Source: Actinomycetota bacterium (lineage in GTDB: Bacteria; Actinomycetota; Acidimicrobiia; IMCC26256; PALSA-610). From it: a stretch of DNA of 64,000 nucleotides. Within the stretch, counting starts at the first letter, position 1. The number at the start of each line of letters is the position of its first letter. The DNA is taken from assembly GCA_005779395.1 (NCBI GenBank), contig SXJP01000052.1, forward strand, positions 1-64,000, given 5' to 3'. Positions 17,076 to 25,920 of this stretch are shown one piece after another. The notes beneath the pieces are model-generated. The model was not told the origin of the DNA. It saw only the letters and a list, made by a program, of their open reading frames with translations, and did not search any database. The translations under genes and the position numbers were made by a program.

Positions 17076-18191
17076 CTACTCGATAGTCATCGCATCGAGC
17101 GGGTCGTGTCCCGGCTCATCGACCGATGGGTCGGGTCGAGCAGCCGCATCAACAATCGCGAGAACAAACACCGCTCCAGCAATCCCGAATAGCGCGCCGC
17201 CGATGTTGTACGCCGAGTAGCCAAGCAATCCGACAATGAGCGTGATGCCAGGTCCGACGTACAAGGTGTCGCGTTGCACCCAACGCATCGCAAGGGCACA
17301 ACCGAATTGAATACACGTTGCCGCAAGCACTACGCCGAGCGTTGTAGCTGTCGTCTCGAGTCCAGCCGCGAGCACCATGAGAGGAAACGATCCGATCAGC
17401 ACTCCGAAGTAAGGAACGACCGAGAAGATCGCTACGAACAAGCCCAGTGCCACGGGCGCGGGTAACGACGCCAGTTGAGCCACGCCAAACGTTGCGACCC
17501 CGGTCGCAATGGCTGCTAATACCTGCACCGACAAATACCGGCGTGCGCTCTCGAGCGCTCCGTCGATAATCGCCTTAGCCCTTCGGCGGCGGTCGTTTTC
17601 TCTGATCTGTGCGAGGCCGCTGTCAAGGAACCGCGGAAGCCACGCCAACAAGAACAAGACGATGATCGAGCCAGCGAAGTAAGCGCCAATACTTGAGGCA
17701 GTCGCCCGTGCCTGACCTGTGAGCCGCTCGCCGATGCCATCAACCGCGAGTTCGGCTCGCTCAGAAAGTTCGATGTCGCGCGCAAACTTACCGAAGCGAT
17801 CGGACTTCTGGATTTCTAGAGCGGCTGCCGGGACTTGCCGTTCGAGCTTGCGCATCTCGCTCGACAAGTCGTTAAAAACCGCGTATCCGACGTATCCGAC
17901 TGCCAAGAAAAGCAAGAGGAACACAACGACGAGCGCAAGACCTCGTCGCATCCACCGCGACAGCCATCGCACTGGTCCGTCAATCAATACCGCGACCACA
18001 GCAGCTGCAAAGAACCACCCCAGGGACCGTCTCGCGTCGTTTAATACCTCAGAGAGCAGCAATCCAATTGCAACTGCAGCCAAAACACCAAAGACGACTC
18101 GCTCTTTGGCGTGAATCCTAATTACTCGTGTCGCGGCACCACCAGGCCGCGGCGACGCGGTTGCGAGTGCTTGGCGCGGCTCATCAGACAC
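17076..18191 (-). CDS. AI-2E family (PerM-type) membrane transporter
   Basis: 371-residue protein with about eight hydrophobic helices, including the early helix pair (VFGVLAAVAIGLLL, WFFAAAVVAVLIDGPVRWLSRWM), a long central coiled segment (EMRKLERQVPAAALEIQKSDRFGKF) and the C-terminal core VALGLFVAIFSVVPYFGVLIGSFPLMVLA. The family exports small molecules or ions; assignment to autoinducer-2 is nominal. Divergent from a second family member, the starts only 19 bases apart, so they may be regulated together. GTG start. Confidence 0.8.
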   Translation of the reverse strand: MSDEPRQALATASPRPGGAATRVIRIHAKERVVFGVLAAVAIGLLLSEVLNDARRSLGWFFAAAVVAVLIDGPVRWLSRWMRRGLALVVVFLLLFLAVGYVGYAVFNDLSSEMRKLERQVPAAALEIQKSDRFGKFARDIELSERAELAVDGIGERLTGQARATASSIGAYFAGSIIVLFLLAWLPRFLDSGLAQIRENDRRRRAKAIIDGALESARRYLSVQVLAAIATGVATFGVAQLASLPAPVALGLFVAIFSVVPYFGVLIGSFPLMVLAAGLETTATTLGVVLAATCIQFGCALAMRWVQRDTLYVGPGITLIVGLLGYSAYNIGGALFGIAGAVFVLAIVDAAARPDPSVDEPGHDPLDAMTIE

Positions 18192-18210
18192 CGAGTTCTA
18201 CAGTACATGC

Positions 18211-19329
18211 GTGCCTAGCCCGCAAGGAGCAAACCGCCGTCGGCTGAGTATCGAGTTCGACGTGCCCACACTCGTCGCGATCGCCGTCGGAGTGACGGCC
18301 ATCACATTCTTGTTCGCAATTAGTTCCGCGACGGCCAACGTGCTAATCCTGATTGGGATCGCTGCAGTGATCGCGCTCGCTCTCGACCCTCTCGTCAACG
18401 CAATGCAACTTAGGTTTCAAGTTCGCCGCCTCGTCGCCGTGATGGTTGTCGGAGGCAGCTTTATTCTCTTGTGCGCGTTCGTCGTCGTCATCATGGGGCC
18501 GCCTGCGATTAGCCAAGCCGAGAAGTTCAGCAAGGAACTCCCGGATACAGTCGAACAGCTTTACAACTTCCCATTCATAGGCGAACGTCTCGAGAAGGCC
18601 GACGCTGCCGCCGAAGTCGAACGATGGGCACACGAATTGCCAGCGCGTCTTGACGATAAGACGATCGCCGACATGGCGCGTTCAGTACTAGGTGGCTTGC
18701 TGTCGACTTTTGGGGTTGCCATTTTCGCGTTCGTGTTGTTGCTAGACGGCGAATCCATTATCCGAAGGATTCGAAGAGCTATCCCGGCACGGCGCCTTGA
18801 CCACGCCGACCAGATCGGTCGAACTTTCTACAAGCTCTTCGGTCGATATTTCGCTGGCTCCCTGCTCGTCGCGATTATCTCTGGCATATTCGTCCTCGCA
18901 ACTGGCTTGACTCTTGGAGTACCGCTCATTCCGCTTGCCGCGCTTTGGATGGTCCTCGTCGATTTGATTCCGCAAATCGGCGGCTTTCTCGGAGGCTCAG
19001 TTTTCGTGATCCTCGCTACGACCAAAGATCTAAAGACGGGCATCATCTGCCTTGTCTTATTCATCGCGTACAACATTTTCGAAAACCATGTTCTGCAACC
19101 GTCGATCGTTGGTGAGTCCGTCAATCTCTCGCCACCGACAACGATGATGGCGGCAATCATTGGCGGCGCGGCGCTCGGCATTCCTGGCGCACTTGTTGCC
19201 ACTCCCCTCGCCGGGACGATCAAAGTGCTTTACCTAGAACTTCGCACTGGTTCTGTGAGCGCTACTAGCGGTGCGGCCAATGCGCACGTTGGCGTCCTCG
19301 CAAGACTTCGTTCACGCCTGCGTCGTTAG
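18211..19329 (+). CDS. AI-2E family (PerM-type) membrane transporter
   Basis: 372-residue paralog of the divergent neighbour. Helices open at VPTLVAIAVGVTAITFLFAI and VLILIGIAAVIALALDPLVNAM, with a soluble central region (FSKELPDTVEQLYNFPFIGERLEKADA). The family core LGVPLIPLAALWMVLVDLIPQIGGFLGGSVFVILA and the signature NIFENHVLQPSIVGESVNLSP are clearer than in its neighbour. GTG start at 18211. Substrate unknown. Confidence 0.85.
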   Translation: MPSPQGANRRRLSIEFDVPTLVAIAVGVTAITFLFAISSATANVLILIGIAAVIALALDPLVNAMQLRFQVRRLVAVMVVGGSFILLCAFVVVIMGPPAISQAEKFSKELPDTVEQLYNFPFIGERLEKADAAAEVERWAHELPARLDDKTIADMARSVLGGLLSTFGVAIFAFVLLLDGESIIRRIRRAIPARRLDHADQIGRTFYKLFGRYFAGSLLVAIISGIFVLATGLTLGVPLIPLAALWMVLVDLIPQIGGFLGGSVFVILATTKDLKTGIICLVLFIAYNIFENHVLQPSIVGESVNLSPPTTMMAAIIGGAALGIPGALVATPLAGTIKVLYLELRTGSVSATSGAANAHVGVLARLRSRLRR

Positions 19330-20463
19330 CTGAGATTTCTCCGATTTCGCCAAGCGCTTTCCGAAGATCCAAATAACTGGCGCAGTCCAGATGAGTGGCA
19401 GGATGAGAGCGACCGGCCGTCCCAACCACCACATTGGAGTCGCGACTTCTGCGAAACGCTTTTCGCCCTTGATGAGAAATCCAATCGAGTACGAGATTGC
19501 ATAACCGGTTGTGTGGAAGAGGAATAGCGGCATCGCGAAACGGTTCACGACAACTGATGCCCGTTCCCAATTTGGGCGCTTCAGACGCTCAAGGGTCGCA
19601 TCACGAAGTAAGAGCGCAACGCCGCTTTGGAACAAAACGAGGGTCGCGATCGCAACCGTTGGTGGCGCCATGTTCGAGAACTTGTCGCCAGGCACTCCGA
19701 CCATCGATCCCGGGTAAGCCCTTGAGTAAACGAGACCGGCAAGACCGAATAGTCCGCCCCAGGTGAGCATCCACGAAACTCGGCGCGGTGCGCGTACGAA
19801 ATTTGCATAAAAGAACCCGAGTTGGTGGCAGAACCCCCATACCAAAATCATGTTGAGCCATGCGATCTCGCTGAACTCGTGCCTGAAGCGCAAGACATCA
19901 ACCAACATCGCCGACCCACCGAGCCACACGAGTACTAGTGCGCCAAACCTCCGATGGAGCCAGTCCCAGATCGGAAACATCGCGACTAGGAGTAGGTAGA
20001 CACCGATGAACCAGAGCGGTGAGATGACGAGCGTCACGGCGCGTTGGATCCAACTTGCCTTGAACACAATGGCCACGGCAATTCCGAGCACGATCCATAC
20101 GCCCGCCAACGCCAGTGCAGGAGCAGCGAGTTCCTGAAGCCGCTTCGCTACAAAAGACGACATTGAGGAACCGCGTTCTTGCTTTCTTTTATAGCTCTGT
20201 TGATGTCCGTAACCACCGACAAAAAAGAAGAGCGGCATTACTTGGAAGAGCCAACTAGACAGCCACAGCCCATCGGTGAACCCAATTGGGTTAGTCGCGT
20301 GCGGGCCATCGGAACGCCACTTCAGAATTGTGAACGCCCAGTGCCAGATGACTACGACGATGAGGCTGAATGCACGAACAAAATCGATGAAGGTGTCGCG
20401 CGTCCCCGCATTGCCTGGCAGAGCATGTTCGGTGTGTGCGTCAGTTGCGCCCGCCTGTGTCAT
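19312..20463 (-). CDS. Acyltransferase 3 family integral membrane protein
   Basis: 383 residues with about ten hydrophobic helices. The N-terminus TRDTFIDFVRAFSLIVVVIWHWAF carries the conserved Arg-x10-His pair of membrane acyltransferases (OafA/Acyl_transf_3). PLFFFVGGYGHQQSYKRK follows. Such enzymes O-acylate sugars, lipids or peptidoglycan at the membrane. It overlaps the end of the convergent AI-2E gene by 18 bases. Confidence 0.8.
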   Translation of the reverse strand: MTQAGATDAHTEHALPGNAGTRDTFIDFVRAFSLIVVVIWHWAFTILKWRSDGPHATNPIGFTDGLWLSSWLFQVMPLFFFVGGYGHQQSYKRKQERGSSMSSFVAKRLQELAAPALALAGVWIVLGIAVAIVFKASWIQRAVTLVISPLWFIGVYLLLVAMFPIWDWLHRRFGALVLVWLGGSAMLVDVLRFRHEFSEIAWLNMILVWGFCHQLGFFYANFVRAPRRVSWMLTWGGLFGLAGLVYSRAYPGSMVGVPGDKFSNMAPPTVAIATLVLFQSGVALLLRDATLERLKRPNWERASVVVNRFAMPLFLFHTTGYAISYSIGFLIKGEKRFAEVATPMWWLGRPVALILPLIWTAPVIWIFGKRLAKSEKSQLTTQA

Positions 20464-20505
20464 CGGACGATAAATCTAGGCGCAACTGTGTCGCAGCGAA
20501 TGGCG

Positions 20506-21441
20506 CTAGAGCGTAAGCAGATCCCTTGCGCCCGACTCTGAACTCGGGTGGCGCAACTTCGACATCGCACGAGCCTCGATCTGCCGGATGCGCTCTCGCG
20601 TCAGGTTGAAGTGCAGGCCAACTTCCTCTAGAGTCCGCGGCTCGCCACGATCGAGGCCGAAACGCAAAGTCAAGATTCCACGCTCGCGTTCGTCAAGCTG
20701 CGACAAGAGTTTCGCCACGTCCGCTGGCAACATTTCTGTTGCGGCATGCTCGAAAGGCGAGATTGACGAAGCATCTTCAACCATGTCGCCGATTTCGCCA
20801 TCGCCGTCTTCGCGAAGTGGGTCGTTGAGCGACAGCGGCTCCGTGGCATAACGCAGCGCCTCAATCACTTTGTCTTCGGCCATGTCGCATTCGGCAGCAA
20901 GTTCGGCGATTGTTGCCGGTCGACCAAACTGCATTTCGAGACGTGAACGACCTTTCTGGAGACGTGCGACTGTGTCGCCAGCATGTACTGGTAGCCGAAT
21001 CGTGCGGCCAGTGTTAGCAATGCCGCGAGTAATTGCCTGGCGTACCCACCATGTGGCGTAGGTCGAGAACTTGAAGCCCTTGCGCCAGTCGAATTTTTCG
21101 ACCGCGTGAATGAGCCCCATGTTGCCCTCTTGCACGAGATCCAGAAGCGGCATCCCAGAGGCCTGGTACTTCTTGGCTATCGATACGACTAGTCGAAGGT
21201 TCGCGTTTACAAACTTTAGAGAGGCCGAATCCCCGGCCCGTATTGTCCTTCGCAACTGCATCGCGCGCACCTGATTCGGTTCTGACTCCGCAGCAAGTTC
21301 ATCGCGGGCGGCAACGCCAGCCTCGATTATCTTGGCAAGTTCAATCTCGCCATCTTTGTCGAGCAACTCATGCTTTCCGATGTCGGAGAGGTAAAGGCGA
21401 ATCAGGTCTTCGTCGTCGCGGTCGAGGCGATGCTTTGCCAA
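20506..21441 (-). CDS. Sigma-70 family RNA polymerase sigma factor (group 2, SigB/HrdB-like)
   Basis: 311 residues containing region 1.2 (DLIRLYLSDIGKHELLDKDGEIELAK), region 2 with the -10 recognition core (NLRLVVSIAKKYQASGMPLLDLVQEGNMGLIHAVEKFDWRKGFKFSTYATWWVRQAITR), region 3 and region 4 with the helix-turn-helix TLEEVGLHFNLTRERIRQIEARAMSKLR. It lacks the long acidic region 1.1 of the primary sigma, so it is a group 2 factor, probably for stationary phase or stress. TTG start at 21441 after AAAGGA. Confidence 0.92.
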   Translation of the reverse strand: MAKHRLDRDDEDLIRLYLSDIGKHELLDKDGEIELAKIIEAGVAARDELAAESEPNQVRAMQLRRTIRAGDSASLKFVNANLRLVVSIAKKYQASGMPLLDLVQEGNMGLIHAVEKFDWRKGFKFSTYATWWVRQAITRGIANTGRTIRLPVHAGDTVARLQKGRSRLEMQFGRPATIAELAAECDMAEDKVIEALRYATEPLSLNDPLREDGDGEIGDMVEDASSISPFEHAATEMLPADVAKLLSQLDERERGILTLRFGLDRGEPRTLEEVGLHFNLTRERIRQIEARAMSKLRHPSSESGARDLLTL

Positions 21442-21684
21442 GTTGAGTCCTTTGCTATGAGAGGAATTACACCGAACGGTACGCGCGTAGGCAGTTGCTT
21501 TTGTTCCCGTTTGGGTGGTACGGACATGTACCGGTAAGCGCCCGAGATAAGCAATCTTTCCTCAGCTAACCTTACGGAGCGTGTCAAGATGGCCTCACGA
21601 CCCACTTCTGCCCATCTAGAGCACTCCAGATAGCCCGAAAGACCCATTATTCTCACTCTCCGTATGAGCGCCGCCACCCATCGA
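21442..21684. other. Intergenic region between sigma factor and ABM gene
   Basis: About 240 bases without a credible gene. It should hold the sigma-factor promoter; no confident box was assigned. The palindrome listed next lies at its right end. Confidence 0.5.
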
Positions 21685-21702
21685 AATTACACGTATGTAA
21701 TT
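21685..21702. promoter_or_regulatory. Candidate operator palindrome before the ABM-domain gene
   Basis: AATTACA-CGTA-TGTAATT is a perfect 7+7 inverted repeat with a four-base centre, ending 14 bases before the ATG at 21717. Its AT-rich arms stand out from the surrounding sequence, and its position would block or overlap transcription or translation initiation. The regulator is unknown. Confidence 0.5.
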
Positions 21703-21716
21703 AGAAAGTCCAGGTC

Positions 21717-22037
21717 ATGGCCCCAGAAGTCGAAATTTCGGTCCTCACGGCGGTCTTCGTCGCAGCCGCAAACAGCGAAGCTGATCTCGCCGCCGCGCTG
21801 GCCAAATATGTCGTTTTGACCAGACATTTGCCGGGCTGCCGCAATGTTGATCTCGTCATATCGACCACAGAGCGTGGCAAATTCCTGGTAGTCCAGAAGT
21901 GGGAAGGCGACCGACTAGCGCGGCAGCACCTGAACAGCGAAGTGATGCTCGACATGGCTTCAAACGTGATGGCTCTGCTACTCGACAAGCCCGTCATAGA
22001 CCTATGGGACAGCATCAGCGCCCACGACTTGCACTAA
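21717..22037 (+). CDS. Antibiotic biosynthesis monooxygenase (ABM/quinol monooxygenase-like) domain protein
   Basis: 106 residues that fit one ferredoxin-like ABM domain: ISVLTAVFVAAANSEADLAAALAKYVVLTRHLPGCRNVDLVISTTERGKFLVVQKWEGDRLARQHLNSEVMLDM. The pattern of PGC, then strand, then EKW-like E-G-D, then HLNS is typical. Such proteins oxidise quinols or aromatic intermediates without a cofactor, or degrade heme. Stand-alone gene opposite the ferritin-like cluster, with a palindrome just upstream. Confidence 0.75.
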   Translation: MAPEVEISVLTAVFVAAANSEADLAAALAKYVVLTRHLPGCRNVDLVISTTERGKFLVVQKWEGDRLARQHLNSEVMLDMASNVMALLLDKPVIDLWDSISAHDLH

Positions 22038-22045
22038 ACGACGAA

Positions 22046-22669
22046 CTACTTACGCTTACCTGCGCGAATCAGGTCCGCCCTTAGCTTCGGCTTCGGGCGA
22101 CTAGCCGCACCGGTCTCTACACACACTTCGGAAATTGCCTCAAATGCAGTCGCCGATGTATTCCAGAGTCGATCGAACGCTGCGTCTGCTGCATCTGTGA
22201 AACCGTGCTGCAACCGAAAATCGTAAAGCCGTTTCTGAATGTGAACTTTGTGACCGAGCGATGCAACGCGACCCATCGTGTAGCAGTCCCATGCAATGCG
22301 CTCACCGGGAAGCAGTTCCGAATCCGCTGGAGCATTCTCAAATCCACCCGAAACACGGTCATTGGCGCGCAAGATCATGCCGGTTATTTCGGCTCTCGCG
22401 TGCGCTTCTGAAAATGCGCGTGACTTGTTGCGAGCTTCGAAGCACGCGCCTGTACACCACAGGTCATACCCGCCGTCGACCACATCCGCCATCGTTGCGA
22501 CAATCGGCATCGGGATTTCTTCGTCGACGGTGAGTTGAATGTTGGTGGCCGTAGGTACGCCTAACGAACCGGCTATTTCTTCGACAAGATCACGAATTAC
22601 GCCAGCGTCAAACATGATGAGGTGGAACGGATCTGGCTTGACCGTTATCGCGCCACGTGCGTTTGCCAT
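22046..22669 (-). CDS. Conserved hypothetical protein, third gene of ferritin-like cluster
   Basis: 207 residues with no family I recognise. It starts TVKPDPFHLIMFDAGVIRDLVEEIAGSLGV, has a strand-rich middle (NIQLTVDEEIPMPIVATMADVVDGGYDLWCTGACFEARNKSRAFSEAHARAEITGMILRA) and a basic C-terminal tail (KPKLRADLIRAGKRK). No signal peptide or membrane helix. It starts five bases after the stop of the ferritin-like gene, so it is almost surely co-expressed and may be a partner or chaperone. Confidence 0.6.
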   Translation of the reverse strand: MANARGAITVKPDPFHLIMFDAGVIRDLVEEIAGSLGVPTATNIQLTVDEEIPMPIVATMADVVDGGYDLWCTGACFEARNKSRAFSEAHARAEITGMILRANDRVSGGFENAPADSELLPGERIAWDCYTMGRVASLGHKVHIQKRLYDFRLQHGFTDAADAAFDRLWNTSATAFEAISEVCVETGAASRPKPKLRADLIRAGKRK

Positions 22670-22674
22670 TGGTA

Positions 22675-23493
22675 CTAAGACGCTGCAGCAGCGGCGGCAA
22701 CCATGCTTCGTGCATCGTCCATCGCCTGTTGTGCCAGTGCCGCGATCTCATCGCACTCAGCTTGTGAGAAGCCAGCGAGTTCACGGAACTTGCGTGTGAT
22801 CTGAATCGGGTTCTCTTCGCTTTCTCCGCGGAAACCACCGAGCGAGAACACCTTGTCGACAGTGCGCTGAAACTCTAAGGCGCGCTCACGCCGATCGAGA
22901 TCGTTTTCGGTAAGGCGACGCATCCAGTCCGAGCCCATCTTCACGTGGGTTACCTCATCGGCGAGCATCCAATCTTCGCAGAAAGTAAGGATCGGGTCCT
23001 CTGTGGTCTCGCCGAATGCCTTCATGGAGCTAAAGACATCGATAGCGAGACCCTCAAGTGCGCGGTTCACACCGCAAAGCCGCATAACAGGGTCTGTGTT
23101 GCATGCTGCCGCGTACAAGAATGTGCTTTCGCCATACTCGCCGATGTCGGTGCCCATGTGGTCTGCGAGTTTGCAACTGATCTCAACGTGGCGACTTTCG
23201 TCCCAGCACTGACGCGCCATGTCGAGTTTGAGGGCGAACGGTGCGTCAGCATCGTCAAAGTCGAAGCAGGTACGCCCGGCGCCCTCGAGCGCCTGGATTT
23301 CGCCAACGAAGATACCGTGCATCAGAGAACGACTGCGCTCCGATACCGACGGTCGGTCGACAGACATTTGGGCAGGACCAAGGTCGCGGGTGGCCATGGC
23401 CAAGTTGCGTGGGTCGAAGATTTGATCCTCGACCTTATTGCGGCGAAACCGCTCATCTCGAGCAAGTTCGGTTTCTGGCAGATGGCGCTTCAT
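22675..23493 (-). CDS. Ferritin-like (predicted diiron) protein
   Basis: 272 residues of mostly helical sequence carrying two Glu-x-x-His elements in a four-helix pattern: EIQALEGAGRTCFDF, then CWDESRHVEISCKLADHMG, then GVNRALEGLAIDVF and DWMLADEVTHVKMGSDWM. This E...ExxH...E...ExxH layout is the diiron ligand set of ferritin-like oxidases. The family (DUF455-related) is poorly characterised. ATG overlaps the stop of the upstream ferritin-like gene by four bases. Metal binding is inferred from motif only; reaction unknown. Confidence 0.72.
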   Translation of the reverse strand: MKRHLPETELARDERFRRNKVEDQIFDPRNLAMATRDLGPAQMSVDRPSVSERSRSLMHGIFVGEIQALEGAGRTCFDFDDADAPFALKLDMARQCWDESRHVEISCKLADHMGTDIGEYGESTFLYAAACNTDPVMRLCGVNRALEGLAIDVFSSMKAFGETTEDPILTFCEDWMLADEVTHVKMGSDWMRRLTENDLDRRERALEFQRTVDKVFSLGGFRGESEENPIQITRKFRELAGFSQAECDEIAALAQQAMDDARSMVAAAAAAS

Positions 23494-24188
23494 ACGGTTC
23501 CCTCTTCGGTCTCGGGTTGTGTGCCAATGCTACCGGGGCCAGTGATACCGCCAGCGGCTGTGATGATCTGGTCTAACTCAGTTTGACGCTTCATTGCTCT
23601 AGCTACTTTTTCGGGCGTATCAATGAGTGACTGGAGCAACATCTCGCCATCGCAGTAACCCTCGAACTCATCCTGTAACGCATGTTTCAATGAGCGTTGC
23701 GTCGGCGAATCTGTGATCGGCGAGGTTGCGTGCAGGTGGTAGGTGTAGGCGGCAATTGTGCGCGGAATAAGTACGCGGTATACGCCGACAAGCTTCTCTA
23801 TCGTTTGGTCCGGCGCTTCTGGTTCTGAGATTGCATTCATGAATGCGACCATCTCGTCGTTGGCAGGCTTGGTCATGCGATCTACGTTCATCTCGCGAAG
23901 TTCAGGAAGCCGTTTGGTCCAAAGTTCGGCGTGCCAGGCGTGGTGGTAACAATGGCGGCCTAACACCATCTTCACATCGAGTTCAGGAACCGTCGCAACC
24001 CAACCGCCGAGCGCTTCGAACAAACGCATCTCGGTCCAGCGGTAATTACCGATGCGCCGTGCGGACTCTTCGACATCGAAAAGTCCTGGAAGCGTCCTGC
24101 GGTCCCATGGTGCAAACGGTGCGCGTGCGGTGCTCAATGAACCCTCCGGAATGCAATCGACGTAGCTGCTGACGGTGATTATTGTCAC
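23490..24188 (-). CDS. Ferritin-like domain protein, first gene of the cluster
   Basis: 232 residues. Helix motifs SARRIGNYRWTEMRLFEALGGWVATVPELDVKMVLGRHCYHHAWHAELWTKRLPEL carry a Glu plus an H-H-x-x-H-x-E element, and ALQDEFEGYCDGEMLLQSL supplies acidic residues in the last helix, which suggests a second, divergent ferritin-like fold. GTG start at 24188. Pairing of two unequal ferritin-like proteins suggests a heteromeric oxidase or oxygenase, but this is inference. Confidence 0.65.
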   Translation of the reverse strand: MTIITVSSYVDCIPEGSLSTARAPFAPWDRRTLPGLFDVEESARRIGNYRWTEMRLFEALGGWVATVPELDVKMVLGRHCYHHAWHAELWTKRLPELREMNVDRMTKPANDEMVAFMNAISEPEAPDQTIEKLVGVYRVLIPRTIAAYTYHLHATSPITDSPTQRSLKHALQDEFEGYCDGEMLLQSLIDTPEKVARAMKRQTELDQIITAAGGITGPGSIGTQPETEEGTV

Positions 24189-24233
24189 CGACGCCCACGA
24201 TTCTCCAATCCGGCGGAACTGGCTGCGACATCA

Positions 24234-25844
24234 CTAGCCAGACCAAAGATTTGTTATAGGTAGCCGACGATCCTTTCCGAATGCCTTCGGCGTGACCCGC
24301 ACTCCTGGAGGTGACTGGCGTCGCTTGTACTCGTTGCGGTCAATCATTCGCGCCACCCGCACCACAGTTGCCTCGTCATGGCCCTTGGCAACGAGTTCGG
24401 CTATCGAGAGATCGCCCTCGACATAGCCCTCGATTATCGGATCGAGCACCGTGTAATCAGGGAGCGAATCAGAGTCGAGTTGATCGGCCTTCAACTCAGC
24501 ACTCGGAGGTTTGTCGATTATCGCGGTCGGAATAAGTTCCCGACCTGCCCGCGCATTACGATCCCGACACAATTCCCACACCAAGAGTTTCGGGACATCT
24601 TTGATTACAGCGAAGCCACCCGCCATGTCGCCGTAAAGCGTCGCGTAACCGGTGGCCATCTCGCTCTTGTTCCCAGTAGTGAGAACCATCATGTTGAACT
24701 TGTTTGCGATCGTCATCATCACATTGCCACGTATCCGGCTTTGCACGTTCTCCTCGGCAACGTTCGCTTCGGCGCCAGCGAACACATCAGCGAGCATCGT
24801 CTCGAAAGCAACATGCGCTAGTTCGATCGGAACTGTGAACGTCTCGATCCCGAGATTCGTGGCAAGTTGTTGTGCGTCGGTCACCGAACCAGGACTTGAG
24901 AAACGACTCGGCATGAGGACTCCGCGCACGTGTTCTTCCCCGAGAGCATCGACGGCGATCGCTGCAACTAATGCGGAATCGATCCCGCCGGACAACCCGA
25001 TGAGAACGCCTGTGAAGTGATTGTTGAGGACGTAGTCACGAGTGCCACAGACGAGCGCTTCGTAAACCTCGTGTGAGAGTTGTAAAGGAATCGCCACGCT
25101 CGACAGCATGGAGTGCGTGTCGACATCTATAACGAGCAAGTCCTCTTCGAACTGTTTCGCGCGTCCGCAGACCGCGCCTAAAGCGTTGACCGCAAGCGAA
25201 GCCCCGTCGAATACAAGTTCGTCTTGCCCGCCGACGAGGTTGCAGTAGATGATTGGGACGCCTACTTCAATTGCGCGTTGCTCAAGCATTGCTTCGCGCT
25301 CGGACAGTCGGCCCTCGTAGTACGGCGATGCGTTGAGATTGACGATCAGCTCAGCACCGGTAGCTACAGCCTTGGCGACAGGTCCGGATGAGTGCCACGC
25401 ATCTTCACAAATCGTGACTCCAACTCTTGTGCCACCGACTTCGACTACTAGAGGCTCCGAACTTGAATCGAAGTACCGCTCCTCGTCGAAGACTGCATAG
25501 TTCGGAAGTAGTTGTTTGCGATAAACCGCGATTACTGCGCCGTCGCCACACACCGCGGCCGCGTTATAAAGGTTGTCGCCATCTCGCTGAGGAAATCCGA
25601 CAACGGCGCGACACGACTTAGTGGCAGCTGCGACACGCGAGAGCGCATTTTCAGCCGCAGCGACAAACGCAGTGCGGAGCAGCAGATCTTCTGGCGGATA
25701 CCCGGTGATCGCAAGTTCGGGAAATACCACCAAGTCGCATTCGAACTGATCCGCGGCAGCGCAGGCAGCTAGTACGCGTTCGACGTTGCCGTCGAGGTCA
25801 CCCACGATGCACTTGATCTGCGCCGCCGCAATTCGAATCGCCAC
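24234..25844 (-). CDS. nadE: Glutamine-dependent NAD+ synthetase
   Basis: Final step of NAD biosynthesis: amidates nicotinate adenine dinucleotide using glutamine. 536 residues with an N-terminal nitrilase-type glutaminase domain (Glu in VVFPELAITGYPPEDLL, Lys in AVYRKQLLPNYAVFDEERYF, Cys in VGVTICEDAWH) and a C-terminal synthetase domain with PP-loop LIGLSGGIDSALVAAIAVDALG and later GNKSEMATGYATLYGDMAGGF. GTG start. Confidence 0.94.
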   Translation of the reverse strand: MAIRIAAAQIKCIVGDLDGNVERVLAACAAADQFECDLVVFPELAITGYPPEDLLLRTAFVAAAENALSRVAAATKSCRAVVGFPQRDGDNLYNAAAVCGDGAVIAVYRKQLLPNYAVFDEERYFDSSSEPLVVEVGGTRVGVTICEDAWHSSGPVAKAVATGAELIVNLNASPYYEGRLSEREAMLEQRAIEVGVPIIYCNLVGGQDELVFDGASLAVNALGAVCGRAKQFEEDLLVIDVDTHSMLSSVAIPLQLSHEVYEALVCGTRDYVLNNHFTGVLIGLSGGIDSALVAAIAVDALGEEHVRGVLMPSRFSSPGSVTDAQQLATNLGIETFTVPIELAHVAFETMLADVFAGAEANVAEENVQSRIRGNVMMTIANKFNMMVLTTGNKSEMATGYATLYGDMAGGFAVIKDVPKLLVWELCRDRNARAGRELIPTAIIDKPPSAELKADQLDSDSLPDYTVLDPIIEGYVEGDLSIAELVAKGHDEATVVRVARMIDRNEYKRRQSPPGVRVTPKAFGKDRRLPITNLWSG

Positions 25845-25873
25845 ATACAGACTCTACGGCCAATGAATGGCAA

Positions 25874-25897
25874 AGGGCCCTGCCGAAGCAGGGCCCT
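25874..25897 (-). terminator. Strong hairpin between glnII and nadE
   Basis: AGGGCCCTGC-CGAA-GCAGGGCCCT is a perfect ten-base stem with a tetraloop, just after the glnII stop in its direction of transcription. The following T run is short (CTTTG), so termination may be partly Rho-dependent or act as an mRNA 3' stabiliser. Confidence 0.7.
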
Positions 25898-25920
25898 CAA
25901 CAGATTTGGTGTTGCGATAA

